From Zestomonas carbonaria (GTDB lineage: Bacteria; Pseudomonadota; Gammaproteobacteria; Pseudomonadales; Pseudomonadaceae), in NCBI RefSeq assembly GCF_904061905.1, contig NZ_CAJFCI010000071.1, positions 164,267 through 228,266 on the forward strand: 64,000 nt of DNA. The letters are read 5' to 3'. This document shows positions 15,714-22,795 of this stretch, one piece after another. Position numbers and translations under genes: made by a program. Within the stretch, counting starts at the first letter, position 1. Every line of letters begins with the position of its first letter. The notes under the pieces are model-generated. The model had not been told where the DNA came from and did no database searches. It saw only the letters and a list, made by a program, of their open reading frames with translations.

Positions 15714-16181
15714 CTAGATGAAGCCCGAACAGCACTTCTTGAACTTCTGTCCGCTGGCGCAGGGGCAGGGATCGTTGCGTCCCGCCTTGAGCGGCACCGT
15801 CGGGTCGAGGAAGTACCACTGGCCATCGTGCTGCACGAAACCCGAGCGCTCCCGGTGCGCGTGCTCGCCCTGGCCGTCGTGCCAGCGGGCGGTGAAGGTG
15901 ACGAAGGCGTGCTCCGGCTTGCCGCCGAGCACTTCCGAGCTTTCCACCTCGAGGCCCAGCCAGGTGCTCTGGGTGCTCCAGGCGGTGATCGCGTCGCGGT
16001 CGACGGCGGTCTGCTGGGCCGGCAGCGTGGTCCGTACCAGGTAATCGACGAGCCCCAGCACATAGGCGCTGTAGCGGGAGCGCATCAGGAGTTCGGCGCT
16101 CGGCGCGGGTGTGCCCGCGTGGTAGCGGCCGCAGCAGTCATCCAGATAACCGCCGCTTCCGCAGGGACAGGTCGGCTCCAT
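15714..16181 (-). CDS. YchJ-family protein with two SEC-C motifs
   Basis: A 155-residue protein of the YchJ/UPF0225 family. It has an N-terminal zinc motif (CPCGSGGYLDDCCGRYH), a central NTF2-like fold (LLMRSRYSAYVLGLVDYLVRTT, FVTFTARWHDGQGEHAHRERSGF) and a C-terminal SEC-C motif (GRNDPCPCASGQKFKKCC). Role unknown; zinc binding is expected. The ATG at 16181 gives the normal family start (EPTCPCGSG); an in-frame GTG three codons upstream is the alternative. Two bases separate it from the upstream gene. Confidence 0.88.
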   Translation of the reverse strand: MEPTCPCGSGGYLDDCCGRYHAGTPAPSAELLMRSRYSAYVLGLVDYLVRTTLPAQQTAVDRDAITAWSTQSTWLGLEVESSEVLGGKPEHAFVTFTARWHDGQGEHAHRERSGFVQHDGQWYFLDPTVPLKAGRNDPCPCASGQKFKKCCSGFI

Positions 16182-16183
16182 GG

Positions 16184-16681
16184 TCACCACCAGTATTTCC
16201 CGAAGTTTTCCGGATTGGCCCAGAACTTGGCGTTCAGCCAGTCGGGGACCTGTTTGTATTCATGCAGATCGTATGTGAACAGCGTCAAGGTCTGTTCATC
16301 GCGGCGAAAGCGTTCGCTGGCCTGCAGGGCGAGGGCGAAGAAGTCGGTTTCCGCCCAGTCGCAGGCGGAGAGATCGACCAGCACCGCCAGGCGGCTTGCA
16401 TTGAGATTGCGGATACCGCCAAGCAGTTCCAGGGCGGTGCGCTTCGGTAGGTGTTCGAGGCAGTCCGCGACCAGCGCCAGGTCGAAGCGCTGGGCCGCCA
16501 GTTCGGCGGGCAGCGGGCCGGCCTGGGCCCGCGCGACCTGGCTGTCGGGGTGGGCCTCGCAGTAGGCGTGCAGGGCAGGGAGATCGCTGGCGCCGACCAG
16601 CAGCAGGCGGGCTGGCGCATAACGGTCGAGCAGGGCGGCCACGGCTTGTTGCGGCGTCCGTGAGGAAAAGCTTTCAGTCAT
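16184..16681 (-). CDS. Pseudomonad hypothetical protein, degenerate methyltransferase-like
   Basis: A 165-residue protein restricted, as far as I recall, to Pseudomonas-type genomes. It looks like a reduced Rossmann methyltransferase: RLLLVGASDLPAL in place of motif I and ALVADCLEHLPKRTALELLGGIRNL resembling the class I post-motif region. The usual GxGxG is missing, so SAM binding is doubtful. The tail FTYDLHEYKQVPDWLNAKFWANPENFGKYWW is strongly aromatic. Pairs with the YchJ-like gene downstream. Confidence 0.75.
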   Translation of the reverse strand: MTESFSSRTPQQAVAALLDRYAPARLLLVGASDLPALHAYCEAHPDSQVARAQAGPLPAELAAQRFDLALVADCLEHLPKRTALELLGGIRNLNASRLAVLVDLSACDWAETDFFALALQASERFRRDEQTLTLFTYDLHEYKQVPDWLNAKFWANPENFGKYWW

Positions 16682-16815
16682 CGAAAATCCTCGATCAGGG
16701 GTGCAAAGACTAGCTTGGAGCGCAGAGATGGCCTAGTGCTGGCGTATTTTTGTACGGCCGTCTTTACTCAGGAAACCGTCGGTCGTCGGCCGATTCCTAT
16801 GAGGAGACTTCGCAG

Positions 16816-17505
16816 ATGAGCATCACAAGGACAGCTTTACCTCTGATTCTAGTCAGTACCCTTCTGACCGGTTGCGCAGGGCTGCAGAAGACCGATTGGC
16901 CCAAGTGCGCGGCTGTCGGTGGTGTGGTCGGCGCCGGGTTGGGGGCGATTGAAAGCAGCAGTTGGGCGGGCTGGGGTGTGCTGGTAGGCGGTGCGACCGC
17001 CGCAGCGTATTGCTGGGTGCACGGTGATGGCGACGAAGATGGCGACGGCGTACCGGACAGCCGCGACAAGTGCCCTGGCACCCCGCCGAATACCCCGGTC
17101 GACGCCAACGGTTGCCCGCCGGTCGAAGAGGTGGTCGAGGAAGTGGTGGTGGTCCAGGAGGAAACCATCGTGGTGAGCGACCTGCTGTTCGAGTTCGACT
17201 CGGCCCGTCTCACCCAGTCCGACAAATCCATTCTGGATACGGTGGCCAGCCGCCTGAAGAACGAAGCGCCGGATGCTCGCCTGACCATTACCGGGCACAC
17301 CGACAGTGTCGGCTCCGATGCCTACAACCAGGGGCTGTCCGAGCGCCGTGCGCAGTCGGTGGCGGATTACCTGGTGAGTTCCGGCATTTCGCCGGCCAAT
17401 ATCGTGGCGGTTCGGGGTGCCGGGGAAAGCCAGCCGGTGGCCGACAACTCCACGGATAGCGGCCGCGCGCAGAACCGGCGTGTCGAGATCCTGATCCAGC
17501 GTTGA
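16816..17505 (+). CDS. OmpA-family peptidoglycan-binding lipoprotein
   Basis: A 229-residue outer-membrane lipoprotein. The signal peptide ends at a lipobox LLTGC. A glycine-zipper segment (VVGAGLGAIESSSWAGWGVLVGG) follows, then a calcium-binding thrombospondin type-3-like stretch (DGDEDGDGVPDSRDKCPGTP) and a C-terminal OmpA domain (about residues 120-229; FEFDSARLT, ITGHTDSVGSDAYNQGLSERRA, NRRVEILI) that binds peptidoglycan. GAGGAG lies upstream of ATG 16816. Resembles the OmpA-like lipoprotein I recall as PA1041 in PAO1. Confidence 0.9.
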   Translation: MSITRTALPLILVSTLLTGCAGLQKTDWPKCAAVGGVVGAGLGAIESSSWAGWGVLVGGATAAAYCWVHGDGDEDGDGVPDSRDKCPGTPPNTPVDANGCPPVEEVVEEVVVVQEETIVVSDLLFEFDSARLTQSDKSILDTVASRLKNEAPDARLTITGHTDSVGSDAYNQGLSERRAQSVADYLVSSGISPANIVAVRGAGESQPVADNSTDSGRAQNRRVEILIQR

Positions 17506-17517
17506 TTCCCACCCCAT

Positions 17518-17560
17518 CCGTTGCCGCGCGCCTGGTGCGTCGCGGCAACGGTTTCTCCCT
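17518..17560 (+). terminator. Terminator of the OmpA lipoprotein gene
   Basis: Eleven-base stem CCGTTGCCGCG/CGCGGCAACGG with a 12-base loop, followed by TTTCTCCCTT. Confidence 0.75.
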
Positions 17561-17648
17561 TCCCGTCTATCGTCCCGTCGGACTGTCGCCCAGTACGTTG
17601 TTGCCGGCCGTGCCTTGGGAGTAAGGTGCGCAGCAGAAGAAATTGATG

Positions 17649-17915
17649 AGGGTCTGTTGACGTTTCGTCGCGGCCGCGATGGAGCCTGTTTTTGCGCGGA
17701 GCTAGGCGCGAGACGCGAAGTTTGGTCGTTCCAAATGAGCCGTCGAGCAACGACGCATCGCGCAAAAACAGGCCCGTCCCTTCGGGTTGCGCGGCAAATG
17801 GTGCCATGCGTCGTTGCGGGACTTGGCAAGGGGGACACCATTCCCTGCGTCCCGCGCCTAGCCTGGCGCCATTTGGCGCAGCAACGCGGTTCGCGACGAA
17901 ACGTCAACAGACCCT
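17649..17915. mobile_element. 267-bp MITE-like element with perfect 24-bp terminal inverted repeats
   Basis: The outer 24 bp at 17649-17672 and 17892-17915 are exact reverse complements, beginning AGGGTCTGTTGACG. Inside are further inverted pairs: 17684-17698 with 17760-17774 (GCCTGTTTTTGCGCG), 17701-17716 with 17849-17864 (GCTAGGCGCG core), and an AACGACGCAT/ATGCGTCGTT pair. There is no credible coding sequence. No clear target duplication is seen. It fills the 423-bp gap between the OmpA gene and the DUF1145 gene and ends 13 bp before the latter's start codon. Confidence 0.8.
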
Positions 17916-17928
17916 AAGGGGGGCGGGG

Positions 17929-18225
17929 ATGAAAATCTTTCTGGGGATGGGCAAGGCGCTTGCCTTGCTGTTCTGGCTGGTTGTGCTGGCCAATCTGTTG
18001 AAACCTTTCGCACAGCCCTTCGCCGGGTTGCTCCATCTGGCAGGGGGCTCCCTGCTGCTGTTGCACGTGCTGGAACTGATGCTGTTCGGCGCGCGCCTGA
18101 ATGGCGGTCTGGAGCGCCTGCAGGTGCTGGCGTTCGGCATCCTGCACCTGTTCGCGCAGCCACGGATCGAACCGGCCGGGGTCGTCGAGGATGTCGCGCT
18201 GACGGAGGAAGTCAGCCATGCGTAG
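17929..18225 (+). CDS. DUF1145 small inner-membrane protein
   Basis: A 98-residue protein with two membrane helices (ALALLFWLVVLANLL and GLLHLAGGSLLLLHVLELMLF) and the DUF1145 signature of a short periplasmic or cytoplasmic loop with Lys-Pro-Phe. Function unknown. ATG 17929 is preceded by an AAGGGGGGCGGGG stretch that touches the end of the MITE-like element. The frame is open further upstream but that is element DNA. Its last 8 bp overlap the next gene. Confidence 0.85.
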   Translation: MKIFLGMGKALALLFWLVVLANLLKPFAQPFAGLLHLAGGSLLLLHVLELMLFGARLNGGLERLQVLAFGILHLFAQPRIEPAGVVEDVALTEEVSHA

Positions 18226-19024
18226 CCTCGCTCTGCTGGCCATCCTCGGTAGTTCCCTGGCGTTGGCCGATGCCCAGGTAAAGGTGGCGCCGCACACGCT
18301 GCTGCGCTTGCCGACCACCACCGGCCTGCTGGTGCTCGACCGACTCGAAATCGCCGATGCCGGCACCCTGCTGATTCCCTCGACCCTGACCGAAATCCGC
18401 GTTGGCGAACTGAGCCTGGGCCGCGAGGCGAGCATCGGCATCGCCCCGAGCGACCAAGAGTTCCGCCTCGAAGCGCGGCATGCCGAGTTCGGCGCCGGCA
18501 GCCGGATCAGCGCGCGCGGTGCCGCGGGTAGCCACGAGAAGCCGGCGACCGCGGGGCGCAACCTGAGCCTGCGCCTGGAGCAGGCCGACCTGGCCGACCT
18601 GATCCTCGACGTGCGGGGCGGTGCCGGTGCGCCAGGCTACGCCGGCCTGGACGGCGCGAACGGCAAGTCCGCCGGCTGTGCCTGGGGCCAGGCCAGCCGT
18701 GGCCACGACGGCCTGAACGGTGGCGATGGCCGGCCCGGTGGCGCTGGCGGCCGGATTCGCCTGGAAGTGCCGGAAGACTTCCCGGCCGAGAACGTGCAGG
18801 TACGCCTGGAAGGTGGCGCTGGCGGAGTTGCCGGCACAGCCGGGCAGGGCGGTCGCGGCGGCTCGGCCAAGGGCTGCTGGATATACAGCACCGACGGGCC
18901 CGCGATGGCCGACCGGGACAGGCCGGGCAACCAGGGCCGGCCGGCAGGGAAGGCGAGTTCAATCTGGTGCGTTTCGCTGCATCCCAGGAGTGAAAACGCT
19001 GGCAAGGCAAGGAGGGAGGGCTGA
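18218..19024 (+). CDS. Secreted Gly-rich collagen-like protein
   Basis: A 268-residue protein with a signal peptide (MRSLALLAILGSSLALADA), a beta-rich central part (LLVLDRLEIADAGTLLIPSTL) and a Gly-rich C-terminal half with collagen-like G-x-y runs (GAGAPGYAGLDGANGKS, GLNGGDGRPGGAGG, GGAGGVAGTAGQGGRGG). Expected in the periplasm or at the cell surface. Role unknown. Overlaps the DUF1145 gene upstream by 8 bp and the thioesterase gene downstream by one base, so the three form a translationally coupled unit. Confidence 0.82.
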   Translation: MRSLALLAILGSSLALADAQVKVAPHTLLRLPTTTGLLVLDRLEIADAGTLLIPSTLTEIRVGELSLGREASIGIAPSDQEFRLEARHAEFGAGSRISARGAAGSHEKPATAGRNLSLRLEQADLADLILDVRGGAGAPGYAGLDGANGKSAGCAWGQASRGHDGLNGGDGRPGGAGGRIRLEVPEDFPAENVQVRLEGGAGGVAGTAGQGGRGGSAKGCWIYSTDGPAMADRDRPGNQGRPAGKASSIWCVSLHPRSENAGKARREG

Positions 19025-19443
19025 TGGATCGCAAGGCATTTTTCTGGCTGATACGAGAGGGCAAGCTTCCCGAACCCAGGGCGGCCCAGACATTGGGCAT
19101 GAAGATCCTGAGCGTCGACCCGGACTCCGGGGAACTTGAAGCGGAGTTCGAAGGGAAGGACGAATTCACGAACCCGGCGGGCAATATCCAGGGAGGCTTT
19201 CTGTCGGCCATGCTGGACGACACCATGGGGCCCGCCCTTTCTTCGCTGCTTTCCGAAGGCGAGTTCGCACCGACCGTCAATCTCAATGTGCAGTTCCTGG
19301 CACCCGCCAAGCCCGGGAAACTGCATGCCATTGGCCGTGTGGTGAAGCGGGGTGGCGGGGTTTGCTACCTGTCGGGCGAGTTGAGCCAGGATGGAAGGAC
19401 CGTTGCCACTGCTACTGCCACGGCTGTTGTCAGGAAGCTGTAG
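19024..19443 (+). CDS. PaaI-type hotdog thioesterase
   Basis: A 139-residue acyl-CoA thioesterase of the PaaI/YbgC hotdog-fold class. The signature is NPAGNIQGGFLSAMLDDTMG, where the Asn-x-x-Gly-x-x-x-Gly-Gly segment and Asp form the active site, followed by TVNLNVQFLAPAKPGKL and ATATATAVV at the last strand. Substrate unknown. The start ATG overlaps the stop of the Gly-rich gene by one base, with AAGGAGGG upstream. Confidence 0.87.
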   Translation: MDRKAFFWLIREGKLPEPRAAQTLGMKILSVDPDSGELEAEFEGKDEFTNPAGNIQGGFLSAMLDDTMGPALSSLLSEGEFAPTVNLNVQFLAPAKPGKLHAIGRVVKRGGGVCYLSGELSQDGRTVATATATAVVRKL

Positions 19444-19446
19444 GGC

Positions 19447-19960
19447 GTAGGCCGGATGAAATCCGGGAGTCGGAATAACCAGCATCTCGGGTCAGAGCTG
19501 GGTCGCAGAAATTTCCAGCCGCGCGGACTGCCCCCTCTCCTATTTATGGGGGCACGCCTAGTGGAGAGGGCTGGGGAGAGGGAGCGTGGTTTCGTGATCA
19601 ACCGAAGCTCCGCCCCTCACCCTAACCCTACCTACGCGGCCCGCTCCCAAGGGGAGAGGGGACTGGTTCGGTGTGTGCTGAGGGTTCGTGCAGGGACGTA
19701 GCCCGGATGAAATCCGGGAAGCGGAATGGCCGGCATCCCGGATTAGGACTGAACTGCGGAGGCTTTCAGCAGCACGGGCTGCCGCCCCCTCTCCCATTTA
19801 TGGGAGAGGGCTGGGGAGAGGGCGCGTGGTTTCGCGATGAACCGAAACACCGCCCCTCACCCTCACCCTACCTACGCGGCCCGCTCTCAAGGGGAGAGGG
19901 GACTGGTTTGGTGTGTGCTGAGGGTTCGTGCAGGGACGTACCCGGATGCAGTCCGGGACC
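19447..19960. repeat. Two tandem ~245-bp composite repeats
   Basis: The 535-bp gap holds no gene. Two head-to-tail copies (about 19447-19696 and 19697-19937) each contain a CCGGATGAAATCCGGG palindrome, a CCCTCTCC...ATTTATGGG stretch, CGCGTGGTTTCG or a variant, CCCTCACCCT, and a TGTGCTGAGGGTTCGTGC end. A third truncated start follows. Part of copy one recurs inverted at 31311-31367 with about one mismatch in 57 bp. Confidence 0.85.
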
Positions 19961-19978
19961 GGCATCCATGCAACCTCA

Positions 19979-20443
19979 TCAGAAACTCGGCCGAATCGCC
20001 GTCACGGTCACCAGCAGCATGCCGATCAGCAGGTTGAAGCCGACCACCCGGCGAATCCGGCCCAGCACGGCGCCGCCCGCCGGCCAGTCGTTGGCGTCGA
20101 TGGCGCGGCGCAGTTCCGGCAGCAGCAGGGCCTGCACGCGCATGAACAGGGCGAGCATGGCGATGAACAGGCCGATCATGATCTGCACGTAGCGCGGCGC
20201 GTTGTCGAAGCCGCTGAAGTTCATGTGCAGCATGCCGGTTCCGCTGATCGGCAGCAGCACGACCGCGCCCCATACCCAGACGAAGAAGCGGCGGAACACA
20301 TCGGCCCACAGCCTGAGCCGCTCCGGTGCCTCCAGGGTGGCGACGGCGGCGGGGCGCAGGATCGTCCAGGCGAAGAACATGCCGCCGACCCAGACCAGGG
20401 CGGCCAGCAGATGCAGGGCGTAGAGGGCGGCGAAGACGGTCAT
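19979..20443 (-). CDS. CopD-like inner-membrane protein
   Basis: A 154-residue protein with four membrane helices, matching the CopD domain found in copper-handling proteins and in small stand-alone membrane proteins. Seen are the motif ALYALHLLAALVWVGGMFFAW with a His suited to haem or copper, and RFFVWVWGAVVLLPISGTGM. ATG 20443 is preferred to ATG 20455 because GGAG lies six bases before it. Whether it handles copper is not shown by the sequence. Confidence 0.82.
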   Translation of the reverse strand: MTVFAALYALHLLAALVWVGGMFFAWTILRPAAVATLEAPERLRLWADVFRRFFVWVWGAVVLLPISGTGMLHMNFSGFDNAPRYVQIMIGLFIAMLALFMRVQALLLPELRRAIDANDWPAGGAVLGRIRRVVGFNLLIGMLLVTVTAIRPSF

Positions 20444-20535
20444 CGGGTTCTCCATCGAGGCTTCGGTATGGCGCGCGAGCATAACCTATCGGTAAACTAC
20501 TGAAAATTTATCCAGTCTCCAGCCTGCCGGTCTCC

Positions 20536-22680
20536 ATGCTCAGCGCCGAACTCAAGTCCCAGATCCAGGGCGCCTATTCGCGTTTCCTCGAAGCCAAGGG
20601 CCTCAAGCCGCGCTATGGCCAGCGCCTGATGATCGCCGAGGTCGCCAAGGTGCTCGGCACCATCAAGAGCAACGACGAAGGGCATCGCGACGGCGAGCCG
20701 GCGGTGGTGGCCATCGAGGCCGGCACCGGTACCGGCAAGACCGTGGCCTACAGCCTGGCGGTGATTCCCACCGCGAAGGCGGCGGGCAAGCGCCTGGTGA
20801 TCGCCACCGCCACCGTCGCCTTGCAGGAGCAGATCGTCCACAAGGACCTGCCCGACCTGATGCGCAACAGCGGCCTCAATTTCAGCTTCGCCCTGGCCAA
20901 GGGGCGCGGGCGATACCTGTGCCTGTCCAAGCTCGACGCGCTGCTGCAGGAAGGCGAGGCGCAGAGCGCCACCGCGCAGTTGTTCGCCGACGAGGGTTTC
21001 CGCATCGACGTCGACGAGCAGAGCCAGAAGCTGTTCACCCGCATGGTCGAGAAGCTTGCAGGCAACCGCTGGGATGGCGATCGCGACAGTTGGCCGGAGG
21101 AACTGGCGGACGCCGACTGGGCGCGCCTGACCACCGACCACAGCCAGTGCACCAACCGGCACTGCCCGAACTTCCAGCAGTGCGCCTTCTACAAGGCACG
21201 CGAGGGCATGACCAAGGTCGATGTGATCGTCACCAACCACGACATGGTGCTGGCCGACCTCGCCCTCGGTGGCGGCGCCGTGCTGCCCGATCCGCGCGAA
21301 ACCCTCTACGTGTTCGACGAGGGCCATCACCTGCCGGACAAGGCCATCGGCCACTTCGCCCACTTCACCCGCCTGCGCTCGACCGCCGACTGGCTCGGCC
21401 AGGTGGAGAAGAACCTCACCAAGCTGCTTGCCCAGAACCCGCTGCCCGGCGACCTCGGCCGGCTGATCGAGCAGGTGCCGGAACTGGCCCGCGAACTGCG
21501 CACCCAGCAGCAGTTCATGTTCACCGCCTGCGAGCAACTGGCCGACTTCCGCGCCGGCGAGGACATGGAAGGCCGCGAGCGGCCGCGTCATCGTTTCGAG
21601 GGCGGCCTGGTGCCGGAGCACCTGCGCGAGCTGGGCATCGAGCTGAAGAAAGGCTTCGCCAAGCTCACCGATGTGTTCACCCGCCTGGCCGAACTGCTCA
21701 AGGAAGCCATGGACGGCGAGGCCGGCGTGGGCATCGCCAGCCACCAGGCCGAGGAGTGGTATCCGCTGTTCGGCAGCCTGCTGTCCCGCGCCCAGGGCAA
21801 CTGGGAACTGTGGACCGCCTTCACCGTCGAGGACCCGGAGGACAGCCCGCCGATGGCGCGCTGGCTGACCCTGGCCGAGAGCGGTGCGGCGTTCGACATC
21901 GAGGTCAACGCCAGCCCGATCCTGGCCGCCGAGACCTTGCGCCGCAACCTGTGGAACGTCGCCTACGGCGCCCTGGTGACCTCCGCCACGCTCACCGCGC
22001 TGAACAGCTTCGACCGCTTCCGCATGCGCGCCGGCTTGCCCAAGGCGGCGGTCACCGCCGTGGTGCCCAGCCCGTTCCACCATGCCGAGGCCGGCGTGCT
22101 GCGCGTGCCCGACCTCAAGGCCGACCCGCGCGACGCCACGGCGCACACCGCGGCCATCGTCCGCGATCTGCCGCAACTGGTCGACGGCCCGCGCGGCACC
22201 CTGGTGCTGTTCTCCTCGCGCAAGCAGATGCAGGACGTGTTCGACGGTCTCGACCGCGAGTGGCGCAAGCGCGTGCTGATCCAGGGCAACCTGTCCAAGC
22301 AGGAGACCTTGAACAAGCACAAGGCGCGGGTCGACGACGGTGAGCCCAGCGTGCTGTTCGGTCTCGCCAGCTTCGCCGAGGGCGTCGACCTGCCCGGCGC
22401 CTATTGCGAGCACGTGGTGATCGCCAAGATTCCCTTCGCGGTACCGGACGACCCGGTGGAAGCGGCGCTGGCCGAGTGGATCGAGGCGCGCGGCGGCAAT
22501 CCGTTCATGGAGATCGCCGTGCCCGACGCTTCGTTGCGCCTGGTCCAGGCCTGCGGCCGCCTGCTGCGCACCGAGGCCGACCGGGGCATCATCACCCTGC
22601 TGGACCGGCGCGTGGTCACCCAGCGCTACGGCAAGGCGATCCTCAACGCGCTGCCGCCGTTCCGACGGGAGATCGCCTGA
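20536..22680 (+). CDS. dinG: DinG-type iron-sulfur DNA helicase
   Basis: A 714-residue superfamily 2 helicase (XPD/DinG group), expected to unwind DNA 5' to 3' in repair or at R-loops. Walker A is EAGTGTGKT (61-69). Fe-S cluster ligands are Cys129 and the cluster Cys205, Cys210 and Cys216 (CTNRHCPNFQQC). The DEAH-type box is VFDEGHH, and the C-terminal half carries LVLFSSRKQMQ, FAEGVDLPG and QACGRLLRTEADRG. The start is an ATG shortly after the divergent CopD-like gene. Confidence 0.93.
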   Translation: MLSAELKSQIQGAYSRFLEAKGLKPRYGQRLMIAEVAKVLGTIKSNDEGHRDGEPAVVAIEAGTGTGKTVAYSLAVIPTAKAAGKRLVIATATVALQEQIVHKDLPDLMRNSGLNFSFALAKGRGRYLCLSKLDALLQEGEAQSATAQLFADEGFRIDVDEQSQKLFTRMVEKLAGNRWDGDRDSWPEELADADWARLTTDHSQCTNRHCPNFQQCAFYKAREGMTKVDVIVTNHDMVLADLALGGGAVLPDPRETLYVFDEGHHLPDKAIGHFAHFTRLRSTADWLGQVEKNLTKLLAQNPLPGDLGRLIEQVPELARELRTQQQFMFTACEQLADFRAGEDMEGRERPRHRFEGGLVPEHLRELGIELKKGFAKLTDVFTRLAELLKEAMDGEAGVGIASHQAEEWYPLFGSLLSRAQGNWELWTAFTVEDPEDSPPMARWLTLAESGAAFDIEVNASPILAAETLRRNLWNVAYGALVTSATLTALNSFDRFRMRAGLPKAAVTAVVPSPFHHAEAGVLRVPDLKADPRDATAHTAAIVRDLPQLVDGPRGTLVLFSSRKQMQDVFDGLDREWRKRVLIQGNLSKQETLNKHKARVDDGEPSVLFGLASFAEGVDLPGAYCEHVVIAKIPFAVPDDPVEAALAEWIEARGGNPFMEIAVPDASLRLVQACGRLLRTEADRGIITLLDRRVVTQRYGKAILNALPPFRREIA

Positions 22681-22795
22681 GCGTCAGCCGCTCGTTTCCC
22701 TGTGTTTCGATGGATATTCTTGGCATCTTTTTCTCCGCTCGTAGTCTACTTCCGGTCGTTCTGCCGGATGCCGTGTCCTTAGGAGCCTTGTCCAG

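Noticed and set aside
17367..17807. Minus-strand open frame reaching into the 267-bp element as a transposase remnant
   Set aside because: Its translation shows no transposase motif and half of it is antisense to the OmpA gene.
20497..22413. A 638-codon minus-strand open frame across dinG
   Set aside because: The plus-strand helicase has intact motifs and Fe-S cysteines; the minus frame is a shadow.
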